NCBI GenBank assembly: GCA_029339195.1
Contig: JAPTJF010000503.1
Location: 1 to 43,447 of the forward strand
Direction of reading: 5' to 3'
DNA from: Micractinium sp. NFX-FRZ
Lineage: Eukaryota > Chlorophyta > Trebouxiophyceae > Chlorellales > Chlorellaceae
Length of the DNA stretch: 43,447 bases
Shown here: positions 1-11,510 of the stretch, piece by piece
How the letters are laid out: each line of letters opens with the position of its first letter
Numbering within the stretch: the stretch's first letter is position 1
The notes under the pieces: model-generated
What the model was told of the DNA's origin: nothing
Database searches by the model: none
Seen by the model: only the letters and a program-made list of their open reading frames with translations
Position numbers and translations under genes: made by a program

Positions 1-70
1 CGCCCGTCGTGAGCGTGTCCGCAGCAACACCTAACGCCACAATGGTGTCAGGCGTCCGGTTGGAACTGCT

Positions 71-124
71 CCCCCCCCCCCCCCCCCCCCCCAATCCCCC
101 CCCCCCCCCCCCCCCCCCCCCCCC
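71..124. repeat. Poly-C tract near window start
   Basis: Two runs of C (71-92 and 96-124) are separated by AAT. A run of this length is rare in natural nuclear DNA. It may be a sequencing or assembly artefact, since poly-G read tails give poly-C on the other strand, or a collapsed gap. A much longer C run ends the window. Confidence 0.8.
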
Positions 125-284
125 ACACCACCAACCCTATGTATACATCGCATGCACCCACCCTGCCACCAGGCTCGCCCACCCAACCGCGACCCCACCC
201 GCCTGCCCACCACCAATTGCACCTCTCTGTGCCCGGAGCCCCTAACTATTGTGTTGCCGCCCCTGCTGCCTCCTCCCCTCGGCA

Positions 285-800
285 CCCAAGGCATGGGCAG
301 ACCCCGTGCACGAGCAGTGCAGCCCCCCCTGCTTCCCCCGCCCCGCCCGCGCCGTGCCTGCCATGCAGGCCCCGACGACGCGCAGCCAGCGGTGTGGGGC
401 CAGGCCGCCCGCACCTTGCAGCCACCATGCCTGCAGCCGCCTTGTAGGCGGCAGCAGGCGCCAGTGGCGGCAGCCAGCAGCTGACAGAGCAGCGGGCCAG
501 CCCCAGCCAAACAGCCCCGCCCCTGTACCGCCTGTGGCAGCAGAAAGAACGCTTGGCAGCGCTTGTGGCAGCAGCCGAAGCGGAGGAGGCAGTAGAGAAA
601 GAGGAACAGCAGCAGTGGCACCAACGGCAGCGGCACGCACTGTGGCGAGCTCAGCAGGGCCCAGCATGCCCATCAACCCCGCTGCAGTGCTGCCGCTCGC
701 TGCGCCTGCAGCTGTCGCCAGGTGCGTGCAGCATGCACGGCCGCAGCAGGATTTGCAGCCTCAGGCTTGCTCCCAGCTGGGCTTACCCTAGCCTACCAAT
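285..800 (+). pseudogene. Decayed duplicate of the SBP-box gene, exon 4 part
   Basis: This segment matches, in order, the 5' part of the last exon of the SBP-box gene at 27243-30160 (minus strand there). Shared blocks include the intron end and acceptor followed by Gly/Ser-Asp codons (about 350-375), a Met-Pro-Ala-Ala-Ala-Leu block (about 428-445), the ALVAAAEAEEA block (about 560-590), EK/EE followed by glutamines (about 595-615), and the block with Met-Pro-Ile and Pro-Ala-Ala (about 665-710). Intron sequence before the acceptor is also copied, so this is a DNA-level segmental duplication and not a retrocopy. The copy lacks the serine/lysine block and the first long polyQ of the parent, has only three CAGs where the parent has about 17 Gln, changes frame several times, and has no SBP zinc domain. 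I infer a non-functional fragment. Confidence 0.75.
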
Positions 801-2066
801 GACTTCTCATTCTCAACTTGCTGTATGTCTGGCACACGCCTGATGTACATTGTTCACTTACATCAATGGCTGCCCACGTTGAGCAGCAAGACACTGAAAA
901 TTGGGAACACTCTGGCGAGACACAGGGGGTGCAGCACACAGGAGCAGAGGAAAGAAAGAAGAAAGGAAGAAAGCCCAGAGCTGCTAGTTGCTAGCGACGC
1001 TCAGCACTCCCCAGCTGGGGCAGCGCAACTACAGAGCGCTGCATTTGCCGGGCTGAACACCGTCCTACACATGTGTAGCCTGGATCGAACCATAGGACCT
1101 ATCGGCAGCAGCGGCTATCTAGCTGCAGCAGCAGCAGCTGCACCCGTTGCAGGCGGCGGTGCAGGCACAGCGCACGTCCATGCCGGCATGCCAGCTGGCG
1201 ACTGCAGCCCTCGCGGCAGCTGCAGGCAGCGGCGGCAGGTGCAGAAGCACAGCGTCGGACGTGTGCCATCAGGTCTGCCATTCCTGCTTGAGGTGCAGCT
1301 GGCTCCACGGCAACGGCGGCAGCGGCAGCCAGCCCGGCCCGGCGGGGGCCCGGCGGCGGGCTGGGCTTGCCGATGCCGTTGACTGCATCCAGGTCCTGCT
1401 GTGCCACAAACGATCCAGTACAACAACATCGCAATTTGTGAATGAGGGCACCATGATCAACTGGAGGGTGGTGGGTGGGCTACAAGGCGGCAGCACCTCA
1501 TGCCAGAACCCGGCAGCTGCACGACCTCACAGAGACTGCAGAAGTGGTGTGTGTGCTGGCGGTTTCCTTGGGTTCGAGCACTGCGCTGGGCGGCAGCTGC
1601 CGTCACGGGTGGGTGTGCACAATGCGAGCATGCAACGTGTGCCAGAGAGGGCAGCGAGCACATCATCAGGTGGAGCTACCACCTCCACGGCAGCTGCCGC
1701 CGGGTCCGCCATGTGCCAAATATGCTTTGCAGTGCCCGTCAGACTCAGGGCATATGCTTCCAATCTGTACTCAACGCACCGTTTTGATAGATAGATGCCA
1801 TCGGAAGGCAAGTGCCTGGCAGAAAGACCGAGCATTCGCTATGGCGCGGCGGCCGCCGACTGGCGCCGTCCGACTGCGCATTTTGCGCAAAGCGGCTGCA
1901 CCTGCCTGTGATCGTTAATCACCACCTTGCGATGATATCTGAACTCAATGGAGCTACTGTGCGCGTTTCACCTCCCTACACCAGTTGCAGGTCGCTGCTG
2001 CACCTGCTGAAAGAGGAGCCCTGGTCGCACCCGTTGCGATCCCACGTACCCTGTGTTTGTGCCACA
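801..2066. other. Stretch without a supported gene
   Basis: About 1.27 kb between the pseudogene fragment and the VTC gene. Open frames exist, but none has a recognisable domain or conserved splice structure. A Gln/Ala-rich patch at about 1115-1240 resembles the low-complexity part of the SBP gene in style, but I could not align it convincingly. The last few hundred bases presumably hold the VTC promoter and 5' UTR. Confidence 0.5.
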
Positions 2067-3504
2067 ATGGCGGTAGAAGCGAGCCAGCCGAGGGCTCAGG
2101 TGAGCAGGCCCTCCATCACATGCACCTGTGCGCGCGCGCTGTGCTCCCGAGCCACTGAGTGGTGTTCAGGATTGCTCACCATGCTCTCCAATCAGTCACT
2201 CGCATACATAGTGTTACTGCGCGCCTGGCGCAACATGCCTGGCACGTGCCCCTCTGCCTCCCCGCCCGCTCCTACCTCCCTGCCCGCCACGGCCGTTGGC
2301 TCCCCGGTGCGCAGGCCGCCGCCGACCGATACAAGCTGTGCTGCGTGCGCTTCCAACCGCTGTTGGAACAGCTGCGTGCCGAGGCCGCAGCGTGTGCGGG
2401 CCTGCCCACGGATGAGCTCCGCCGCACCGGACGCAGCACCTCGGCCCTGCTGCAGCGGCTTCAGGAGCGCGACGGCAGCGGCGGCCGCGGCCCCGCTGGC
2501 AGTGGTGCCAGTACGGCCACTGGCTTTGAGGCATGCTTTCTGCGGGAGGTGGACCGACTGCGCCTCTTTGTTGGCGGCTCTCTCGAGGAGCAGTGGCTGG
2601 CGCTGACGGATGCCCGGCACCATCTGCAGGGCCTGGCCCAGGCAGGGGCAACGCAGGTGGGCCACTGCCGCGCCCTGTGACCCGACCGCTGCTGCTCTTG
2701 CTGCCCCTGCTGTCATGCGTGTGTGGCAATGCGCCAGGTACTCACAGCGCTTATTGCCTTTCTTTGACCAGCACCTTTATGTTGACCCTGGTGCAGGCGG
2801 GGGAGCCAGGCACGGTGGGCTGCCTCTCCGCACAGCAGCCCACCGCCGCCCCGCGGCTGGCTGCCCTCAGGCAGGCGCTGGATGCAGCGGGCGAGGAGGT
2901 CGTGCTTCTGGACAGCTTCCTGCAGCACAACGGCGCAGCTTGCGCACAGCTGGCACAGGCGCGCCGCCGCCCGCAAGCCTGCCTTGTGCGCCTGGCCGGG
3001 GTTGTTAGAGGGTGGGTGGTCACTGACTGGCAGCCAGCTGCAGCTGCTGCAGCTGCTGAAGCAGCCAGCCTAGTAGCTCCCAACCCTCTAGCTAACAACG
3101 TGGCAGTGCCAGCTGGCATCAGCACTCACCCAGAACATTACACCCAACCCTTGCCACCCTCCAGATGTACGACGAGCAGCGGGGCGGTGCACCGGCCCTG
3201 GAGGCACCACAGGGAGGCGACGAACAGCCGTACCAGCCGTACCAGCAGAACCAGCAGTACCTGGCGGCGGCGCAAGCAGCGCTGCTGGGCGGGCTGCGCC
3301 TGGAGCCGCTGCTGGTGCTGCTGTCCGACTGCTACGAGTGGTGCAGGTGTGTGCGCTGGCCCAGGCTGGTGCCACCACTGCCCCTGCTGCCTGCCTGCAC
3401 GCCTGCATGACTGCTTGCCCAGGAGTCAGCCTGACTGCTGAGCAAGCTCCCCAGCTTCCTGAGGAAGCTCCCCAGACAGGGGTCTGGTGCCACCACTGCC
3501 CTTG

Positions 3505-3551
<47 letters not shown>

Positions 3552-6500
3552 CTCACAAGTCAGCCAGCTCCACAGCTCTCTGCATGCGTGCAGCGCAGGC
3601 AGCACCGGCGCAGGCACACCTCGGTTTCGGCCCCCTTCTTCTCCCGTCTCACGAGTCCTGCTGGCTCCGTGGACTTGACATGGTTTATGATGATGATGAT
3701 CCTTCCTTCCTTCCTTCCTGATGATGATGAGGCAGGAACAGCTGCAGCTAGCTCACGGGTGCTCCCGCTGATGCCGCACCGATGCAGGCTGATCGAGGGC
3801 GGCGAGGCAGCGCTGGCGGGCGGGGCGGGCGCCACGTGGACGCCACCCGACGTCTTTGAGCGCGTGACTCGCAGTGAGTGCGCGCCTGAGCAAGCAGCCC
3901 ACATGGGGATTGTGCCGGCACAGCGTTCCGACGCGTGGGTAACGGAGCAGCACCGCCGTGCCCTCGTCCACCACCTCTGCTCTTCCGCTCTGCCAGCCCT
4001 CCCCACCCTATCCCTGGGTCCACCTCCCCACCGCCCCGACCCGTTGCGCGCTGCAGAGTTCTGGCTGCGCCCCGCCGACGTTGTGCGGTTCAAGGCGGCG
4101 GTGATCAAGCACCTGCCGCTTCTCATCATGGGGGGGCGGGGCAGGCTGACCGACGGTGCGCTGGTTGGCCCCCGGCTGGCAAGGTCACAGGCCGCAGCAG
4201 CATCTGCAGCTTTCAGCAGCGCCTACCTGCACTGCTGGCTGGCTACTAGCCATATGCACAGCTTCTGTCGCTGCTGCTGCCATCCCTGCCGCTGCTGCTG
4301 CCGGCAAACCTCGAGAAACAGGGCCGAAACCAGCCGGATGCCAGCAGCTGCTGCTGTCCAAGGTTGCCCAGCCAGCCTGAACCACCCATCACTTTCCAGC
4401 TCCTGCCGTCCTCAGCCGAGCCTGCCTGCCGCCTGTCTGCCTTGTGCCACCTGCCCACAGCAGGTGGGGCCACGGGTGAGGCAGGGCTGCCGTTCTTGCG
4501 GGACCAGCAGCAGATGGGCGACAGCAGTGACATCTCCTCCGTCTACTTTGACAGCGGTAAGCACGCGCCCGGCAGAGCGGGGCACCGGCAGGAGATGGAT
4601 GTGCCTGTCAGCCGTTTTAGGGTGCACTTTTTGTGCATCAAAACAGTGGCCCGCTGCACCCGCTGCTGTTGGCCATATGGCCATGCATGCATGTGCATGC
4701 TGCCGGCGACGCCGCAATGGCTGCAGTGCACTAATCCTGTGCCTGCCCCACACCGCCGCCCTGACCGCCGCCCCCGACTGCAGACGCCTTGCACTGCTAC
4801 CACGCCCGCCTGGCCAAGGAGGACATGGCCAGCGTGGTGCGCCTGCGCTGGTGGGTCCAGGGAGGTACCGCAGTGGTGCGGGTTTGGTTTTGCGGTACCG
4901 TGCTGCGCCTGCGCTGGTGGGTCCAGGGAGGTACCGAGGTGCTGAGGGTGCGCTGTTGAGCGAGCCGAGCCAGAGCAAGCTTGGGCGAGCGCCTGCGTTC
5001 CGCCTGGCCTCTGCCTCTGCTGTTGAGACGGGCATGCAGTGCGCGTGTGTGTATTGCTGCGGGGAGCGGCGGTGCCAGCCGCTCATGAGCAGCTGAGCAT
5101 GCCGATTGCAGTGAGGAGCCACACCGAGGAGCCACACCAACAACATGTGTGTGCTGCCCCTTTCTCGCGCAGGTATGGCGAGCGCAGCTTGGCGCCGGAC
5201 CAGGTGGTTTACGTGGAGCAGAAGGTGCACCGCGACAAGAGCACTGGAGAGGCCAGGTGGGCTGCATGCGGAGGTTTCGGCCCCTGGGCTGCTAGCCGGC
5301 TGGATGGGCTGCTAGTAGGCTGGTTTGGGGAGGGGGTGGTTCGAGGTCACTCGTGCACTCCGGCAGGCGGTGGGCGGGATGCATGCACGTTAAGGCCTTC
5401 GCCCCGGCCTTATCGGTCCCTTTGATAGCCAGTCTGAGCGTCGCCACCCCTGGCTGTGCCCCCTGAGCTTGCAGCTACAAGCAGCGTGCGCCCATCGAGC
5501 AGCGCCTCGTGCCGGGCTACACAAGTGGGTTCCCCCCCTTGCCCTCCTGTGAACCTGTGCTGCTCTGCCGCTCTGATGGCAACCGCCTTGTCGGACAGCT
5601 GGCATTGCCTTGCATCAACAATGAAATTGGGGGAGGCGCCGGCAAGAGGGGGTGCATCCATGCCTGCCATTGTGCGCCTTCTCACTGGTGCCCACATGCT
5701 TCTGTGGTGGCACTGTGCCCACGCTGCAGGCGGCGCCGTGCTGGCAGATGGCGTCTCTGGCTCCTCGCGGGCGGCCTTCCTGCACAGCGCACAACAGTTT
5801 CTGGTGCAGGGCGGGCAGGCACCGTTGCTGCGCACCTGCTACCGCCGCGCCGCCTTCCAGCAGGCCACCAACAACCAGGTCGGCCGCTGGCTGGCAGCAA
5901 AGCAACCCAGGGTGTCCTGCGCCCTGCGTTGCACAACACACCCAGACTGGTGGCGTACTGCTGTCCCACTGCTGCATGCACTGCCTGTGCTGCCGTGTGC
6001 CAGGCCACCCCGGACACAAAACACACACACCAGGTTGGGGGCCCCGCCGCTGCCACACACTGCCTGGCCTGGCGTGGACGGTCGCCATTGTGGCGGCCCA
6101 GCCCGTGTGCCACATGCAGGCACTGCCTCGCACGCACGCCGGTGTGCCGCTGTGAACCCCTCCTCTTGTTGTTGCAGGTGCGCATCAGTTTGGACACGGA
6201 GCTCCGCATGGTGCGCGAGGCAGGGGCGCCCCGGGCGCCCGGCGACTGGTGCAGGCAAGCCCCACTCGCCCATGTATACACAGCGTGCCCAGCATGCACA
6301 GCGTGCCCAGCATCTCCACAACAGCAGCTTGGCCAGCCTGCCCGCCGTGCACCCCACCCCCACCCCCGCCCGCATCTCTGCTGCACCGATGCATGCATAG
6401 CAAGCGCCCTGCCACCCGCCTCTGCAGCCCCCCACCCTCACGCCAGCCATGCCTCGTGTAATGCATTTTGCGGGATGCGCCCTTGCTCCTTGCAGGGACA

Positions 6501-7004
6501 TGGGGGCGCCAGTGAGCCCTGAAGATGCCGTGCACTTCCCCTACGCCGTGGTGGAGATCAAGCTGCAGGCGGAGCCGCCGGAGTGGGTGCAGGGGCTGCT
6601 GGACACGGGTGAGGATCTTGTGTGTGGTACTGTAGCTGGTTGGTGCCCTTGGCCTAGCTTCCTATTGGCTTCCTCAACCCCACCCACGCCTGTGGGCTGC
6701 ATTCCGCTCTAATTCTTCGCGATTGGTTGAGTGGCGGACAGGAGAGGGGGTGGGCACGCGCAGCGCAGCTGGCAGGCAGCAGGCGGCACTTGTTGGTACG
6801 ACCGTTGACGCCACATGCCACACGGGTATGAGCACTCAGCAGCAGCACGGATGCGAATTTCGACCCACTTCCTCCCCATTTGTGCCCGCAGGGCTGCTGC
6901 TGCCAGCCCCCAAGTTCTCAAAGTACTTGCACGCAGCAGCTGTGCTGTTCCAGGGCCGCTGCCGCGACATGCCGCACTGGTTCCTGGAGGGTGGGTGCAG
7001 GGAA

Positions 7005-7067
<63 letters not shown>

Positions 7068-9266
7068 TTGTGACAAGATGCTTGCCGCTGGCTGACAGAC
7101 GGCAAGAGGGTGGGCAGCCGCGGCCGGTTGGCAGCCAGGCGGAAGCAACTGTGGCCAGATGCTTGCCGCTGGCTGACAGGCGGCAAGCAGATGGGCAGCC
7201 GCGGCCGGTTGGCAGCCAGGCGGGTAGCCCCGCCTGCCCAGTGCTGCCGTCACAGCCCCACCAGCGGCGCCTCACCGAAGGCTTTGTTTTGCGTCCACAT
7301 GTGCTGCAGATGAGGGGGAGGGTGGGGTGCTGCGGCCTGCCACCTGGGAAGAGATGGAGGGGCCGGCGGAGGAGTATGTGCAGGTACAAGAAATGTCGGT
7401 AGCATTCAGTCTCATGCGGGCCCGGGGTAACAGGGGTGGGGGGCTGGCCTGCTGCGCTGCCTGTGATTACCTGAGTCTACAGGGGCGGGGACTGGGCCTG
7501 GCCTCACTCTTCGCTGTTTCTTTGCTGCGCAGGCGCGTGGGGACAAGCTGTTCAATGTGCCTTTCGAGGATGTGGTCTCTTTTCAGAAGGAGGATGGCAA
7601 AGCGGTCTTCTTTCAATGTGGATGTCAAAGCTGACCGGCAGCCTGCTGGGATCACGAGATGAGTGCTCCCCACCCTGTGCCTCCTCCTGATGCAGATGGG
7701 GGCTGCCTGGCTCTTCCCACGCGAAGCACGTGCGCCTCCCGAGCTGGGCATGGAGTCGGGGGAGGAGCGGCCCCCGCCCACGCCGCAGCCCGGGCAGCCC
7801 TGCACAGCAGTGGCGCCGGCACCGGTGGCGCCGGCGGCGGGGCAGGGCAGGCAGCCCTTCCCGCGCCCCTCCCCACCCCACTCTCAGGGCTCCAACCCCA
7901 AGGATAGCTGTGGGGACGGCTCAAGGGACTTGGAGGCGGGGATGCTGCTGGCTGACCCTGGCGTGGCAGGTGCACACGCCACCCATTGTTTCACTTACTT
8001 ACTTTTACCCGTTGTTGGCCCGCCTTTGGAGGCCAGCTCTGGCGCACTGCCCTGCTGCGTCGAGTTGGCACGCAGCACTCACTCGCCGAGCGCTGCTTCA
8101 GAGGGCGTGACCCAGACCTGAGTTGCCATCCACCTTCCTTGCATGCAGGCAAGGCTGCGGGGGGGCGTGGTGGGTGCTGGTTCCGCGCTCCATGGCCGCT
8201 GCGGGGTGGCAGCGGCGCTGCAACCAACGAGGCGGACAAAGGTGAGCCCACGCCAGCTTCCTCCCACAGGAGGGGCAGCTGTCGCCCCCAACCCACCGCC
8301 GGTACTGCAAGCAACTGCCCGGTGCCGGTGAAGCTGCCTGCTGGCGCCGTGCCCTGCTGCCACCGCCACCGATCCCCTCCCGCCTGCCTGCAGGGCGCGC
8401 CTCAAGCCGCGCTCTGGTGCGGGCCAGGGTGGAGCCCAAGACTTTCTTTGCCAACGAGCGAACCTTCCTGCAGTGGCTGCAGATCAGGTGGGGTGGGGGA
8501 GGCGGACGGGCACCCCCGCTGGGCAGGTGGCTGGTGGGCGGCCAGGGACGCACATCATGTCCTCTGCTGTTGCTAGCAGTCCAGTAACTGCAGTACTGAC
8601 AGTAATGCCAGTCTTGCTCCGCAGCAAGCCCTGTGCTTTCCATGCCCGCCGCTGCAACCACGTGCTGATCGTGCTGCCCCCCCTCCGTGTGACCGCAGCG
8701 TTTTAATTATGATGACAAGCACCAGTATGCTGAGGCAAGCGGGCACAGCGCAGAGCAAGGGGCAGGGCTGGGCTGGGCTGGGCAGCTGCCAGGCTGCACC
8801 GCTCTTGGATTTGCAATGCACCATTCCGGCGCTGGTACTGCATACAATGCACCATGCCGGCGCTGGTACTGCATACAACGTATGCAGGCGCTGGTACTGC
8901 ACCACGCCAGCTCTGGCACTACCTGTGCAAAACACTGCTTGCAGGCTACAGTTGGGCAGTGCATGGAGTGCCAAACAATCCTTTCAGGCTGCTACTCAAT
9001 CAGCCAGCCAGCCAGCCGGCCAGCAACACGCCGCTGTCACCGATGCCGTTGCCATCGTTGCCACACCGACAACCGTGGCCACTGCTCGACTCCTGCTGAC
9101 TGTTTCCCTGCGCCTGCCCCGTGGCCCCCTGCCCCACATGCAGCGGCAGCGGCCTGCTGGGCGCGGTCGGCGGCGGCGGCGGCGGCTCTGCAGGTGGTGC
9201 GAGCGACGCCGGGTGCGACAGCCGCTGCATCGCATCCAAGGTGCGGCCTCGTAGAGAGAGAATGTG

Positions 9267-9298
<32 letters not shown>

Positions 9299-10115
9299 CA
9301 GCTGTGCATGCTTGCCTGCAGCACACTGAGCGGCTGGTGGTTACTGGTAGCATTCATGACCGGTGCCGCGGATGCTGGTCTCACCGCCCTGCCTCGCTCC
9401 CAGGCTGTTCCGCCCCGCATGCCGCATGCACATGCACACACATGCCGCCTGCACTGAGCGGGGCCCCACATCCCGTCTGCCCACGCCTGCCTGCCTGCCT
9501 GCCTGCCTGCCTGCATGTCTGTGTGCCGCTGTCTGTGTGCAGCTGTCTTGCTCGATCGTCGCCCAGCCCCTGTGGGATGGAGGCTCTCCCCTCCCCTGCG
9601 GTGCCCTGCCGTGCCCCGCGTCTGCCACCCTGCTCACGTGTTCTCTTCTCCCTCTACCTTCCCGCAGCTGTCTGGCGCAATCATCGCCCCCGTGGCGCTG
9701 CTCTTCATGGCCTATGCCCTCTACATGTACCGCAAGCGCACGCACCAGGCAAGCAACCCTAAACATCAATCGACAGCGCTGGCGGTGGGACACCTCAAGC
9801 CAGCTGCCCTCGACCGCCTCGACCGCTGCCCCCCCTCGTCTGCAGACGTACAGCTCAACGCCTGCAGATGTACAGTTCATGTTGCTGTTGAAAGCTTGCA
9901 TGCACTTCCGCCGCTGCTGCTGCTGCCGCTGCTGCCGCCATCCGCACCGCCGCCACACCCCTACGCTGCCCTGCCCCGCCCTGCGCCGCGTGCTGCAGAT
10001 GCTGCGGCGCGAGGCGGTGCGGTACGACGACCAGCGCGGCCCTGTACTGCTGGTCGTCATCCTGCTGGCCTGCTTCCTGCTGGCCTATGTGCTGGCAATG
10101 GTGTGGATCTTCTAG
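2067..10115 (+). CDS. VTC4: VTC4-like polyphosphate polymerase (SPX-VTC-VTC1 domains)
   Basis: Vacuolar transporter chaperone family: it polymerises ATP gamma-phosphate into polyphosphate and moves it across the acidocalcisome or vacuole membrane. The SPX domain normally senses inositol pyrophosphates. Exons: 2067-2099 (weak), 2315-2656, 2797-3000 (3' edge uncertain), 3165-3346, 3788-3873, 4057-4155, 4464-4556, 4784-4850, 5173-5256, 5475-5524, 5730-5878, 6178-6254, 6496-6608, 6892-6990, 7310-7383, 7533-7604, 7696-7969, 8149-8241, 8394-8487, 9144-9240, 9668-9748, 9999-10115, about 860 codons. The SPX C-terminal helix is in exons 2-3. The catalytic tunnel motifs are all present: RVTRKFWLRP, SSVYFDS, VRLRWYGE, VEQKVHRD, LRTCYRRAAFQ, VRISLDTEL, FPYAVVEIKLQ, KFSKYLHAAA and PHWFLE. 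A low-complexity linker (7696-8241) leads to EPKTFFANERTFLQWLQI and two further membrane helices around RYDDQRGP. The short exon for the first helix, expected in 8488-9143, was not found. The canonical SPX start (MKFG) is also not seen, so the N-terminus is provisional. Two introns appear to be GC-AG. Confidence 0.88.
3505..3552. repeat. (CTGC)n microsatellite in VTC intron
   Basis: About 12 units of CTGC/TGCC in the intron after the exon ending at 3346. Similar tracts lie at 9266-9299 and 9487-9514 in a later intron of the same gene. A TGGTGCCACCACTGCCC block beside it is a copy of one at about 3369. Confidence 0.9.
3681..3734. repeat. GAT and CTTC short repeats in VTC intron
   Basis: Runs of GAT and of CCTT alternate, then GAT again, within the intron before the exon starting at 3788. 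Simple low-complexity sequence with no coding role. Confidence 0.8.
4838..4936 (+). repeat. Exon edge plus 5' splice site duplicated in VTC intron
   Basis: The end of the exon coding VRLRW and its donor (4838-4870, junction at 4850/4851) recurs at 4904-4936 with a 66-base period. The copy keeps the exon letters TGCGCCTGCGCTG, the donor GTGGGT and 14 further intron bases. It could act as a second donor. Confidence 0.85.
7008..7064 (+). repeat. (CAG)19 microsatellite in VTC intron
   Basis: Nineteen uninterrupted CAG units lie 17 bases after a 5' splice site at 6990/6991. Although it can be read as polyglutamine, it sits between two conserved VTC exons whose phases join without it, so I place it in the intron. 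Confidence 0.9.
7076..7223 (+). repeat. 67-bp direct repeat in VTC intron
   Basis: AGATGCTTGCCGCTGG at 7076 begins a unit that recurs at 7157, with an 81-base period. Both units run to a GGCAGCCAGGCGG end (7142 and 7223). The unit contains its own small inverted segments (TTGCCG and CGGCAA). Not exon-derived as far as I can see. Confidence 0.85.
8811..8925 (+). repeat. Tandem repeat, about 31 bp by 3-4, in VTC intron
   Basis: Units of the form ATGCACCAT-CCGGCGCTGGTACTGCATACA are repeated, with the later ones degenerating. This lies in the interval where the missing first membrane-helix exon of VTC should be. Confidence 0.85.
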
Positions 10116-11510
10116 CGCGCCCCTGCTCGCCCATGCATCTTCTAGTGTTAGGGGTCAACCCTTTCAATCGCGAACTTTAGGGTCAACCCGTCCCTGCTTG
10201 CCCAGGCACCTTCTGCCGCACCCTCCCCACGGGGCAACCGGCCTCCGCGCCGTGCTGCTGCCCAAGGGAACTGTGTGCCTGGGCCCGCCAATCATGATGC
10301 CACATGTAGTTTACATCTGGTATACACCGTGGGCCGAGCATGCCGGGCCTCGTGGCGTCAGGCGGGCAGCGGCCCCCTGGCGCCTGTCCCTCCCACACAC
10401 TGCCTGCCATCCTGTTGCACTGCCATTTGCTGCTCAGCCCTGCCTCAGTGATCCTCTGATTCATTGTTTCCCATCCACCTTTAGAACTAGTGCTCCCTTT
10501 GCATTTCATTCCCCAGCGTGTGCCTGCCACCCCCGCTTGTAACATACCGGCCCATGCTTGCAATTGCCCGCCGAGGATGGGAGGGCAACCAAGCATTGGT
10601 TGATTGATTGATTGAACCAAGGTGGAGTGCGCGCGCGCCCGTCCGGCAGGTGGAAGGACACACGTGCCTCCATTCTTCATGCAGCAGCCTAACCTTGGCT
10701 CCGATGCGCAGATGCAGCGCTCTGCCCCGCAGCAAGAACAGGTCCGGCCACTCAAGTACTGGAAACTGCGGGTTTATTGCTGCCTCGAGTACCCTTTCAG
10801 TGCTGGAATTAAATGAGAGAGCGGGCGCAGGCGGCCGGGGGCGAGAGGTGCACGCCGGAGGGGCAGCGGCACAACACACCAAACCAATCAAGCAAGCCTG
10901 GTTGATTCGACATCAGAGCCCAAAGATTGGTATGGGGAATGAAAGGATTGGTAGGGCATGTAGTGTGTATAAACGTGCTTTTGGGGGAGGGGAAGCAGGC
11001 AAACGTGGGTGATGCATCAAGGGCGGAGAATGTCTCACCGCCTGAATGGAGGAGGGAGGAAGGAAGGAGGGACGATGCAGTGCAAGCAGGAGGGAGGCAG
11101 AGGGGAGGAGGGGCAGAGGGCGGATCACGAAGCACAGGCACCTCAGCGGCGTCACCCTCCCTCTGCTGCTGCCCTGGCAGGGCGGCTGCAAACCGTTAGC
11201 CCTAGTTGCCCCTAGCGCCTGCAGCCCCTCTGCATGCTGCGCCAAGCTGACCCCATCGCGTGCACAGGCAGCACCGCCAGCCGCAGCATCAGGCGCTGTC
11301 AGGCCGCTGCGGCGGCGGCAGCCCTGGCTCTATGTGTCTGCAGGCACCTGCTAGGCCAGGACGCTGCTGCCGGAGCCTGCCAGCCCGCCGGTGCGGCCTT
11401 GTCACCAGCCACTGCTTCTCGCCGGCACAAGCCCTGATGCCAGCACGGGGCATGCGGTGCCGGCTCGGCTCGGCTGTGCATGCCTCGCCGTGAGGTGCCG
11501 CACAGACTAA
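10116..11510. other. Convergent intergenic region, two 3' UTRs
   Basis: Between the VTC stop (+) and the BASS-like stop (-). It holds the VTC 3' UTR and signal. A minus-strand TGTAA (TTACA at 10311-10315) could serve the BASS-like gene, which would make the two transcripts overlap. A G-rich stretch of AGGAGG-type repeats lies at 11040-11130. No coding potential recognised. Confidence 0.5.
10538..10542 (+). terminator. TGTAA polyadenylation signal, VTC gene
   Basis: TGTAA about 420 bases after the VTC stop codon, on the same strand. This is the usual chlorophyte 3'-end signal; cleavage is expected roughly 10-20 bases downstream. Confidence 0.5.

Noticed and set aside
1084..1093. GGATCGAACC, reverse complement of a tRNA B-box-like GGTTCGATCC
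   Set aside because: The flanking bases do not form a T-arm, acceptor stem or D-arm, so no tRNA is called.
7008..7064. CAG run read as a polyglutamine exon
   Set aside because: The conserved VTC exons on either side join in phase without it, and stop codons follow shortly after the run.
8251..8330. Possible extra VTC exon after the acceptor near 8270
   Set aside because: It ends in the wrong phase for the next exon, whereas joining 8241 directly to 8394 keeps the frame.
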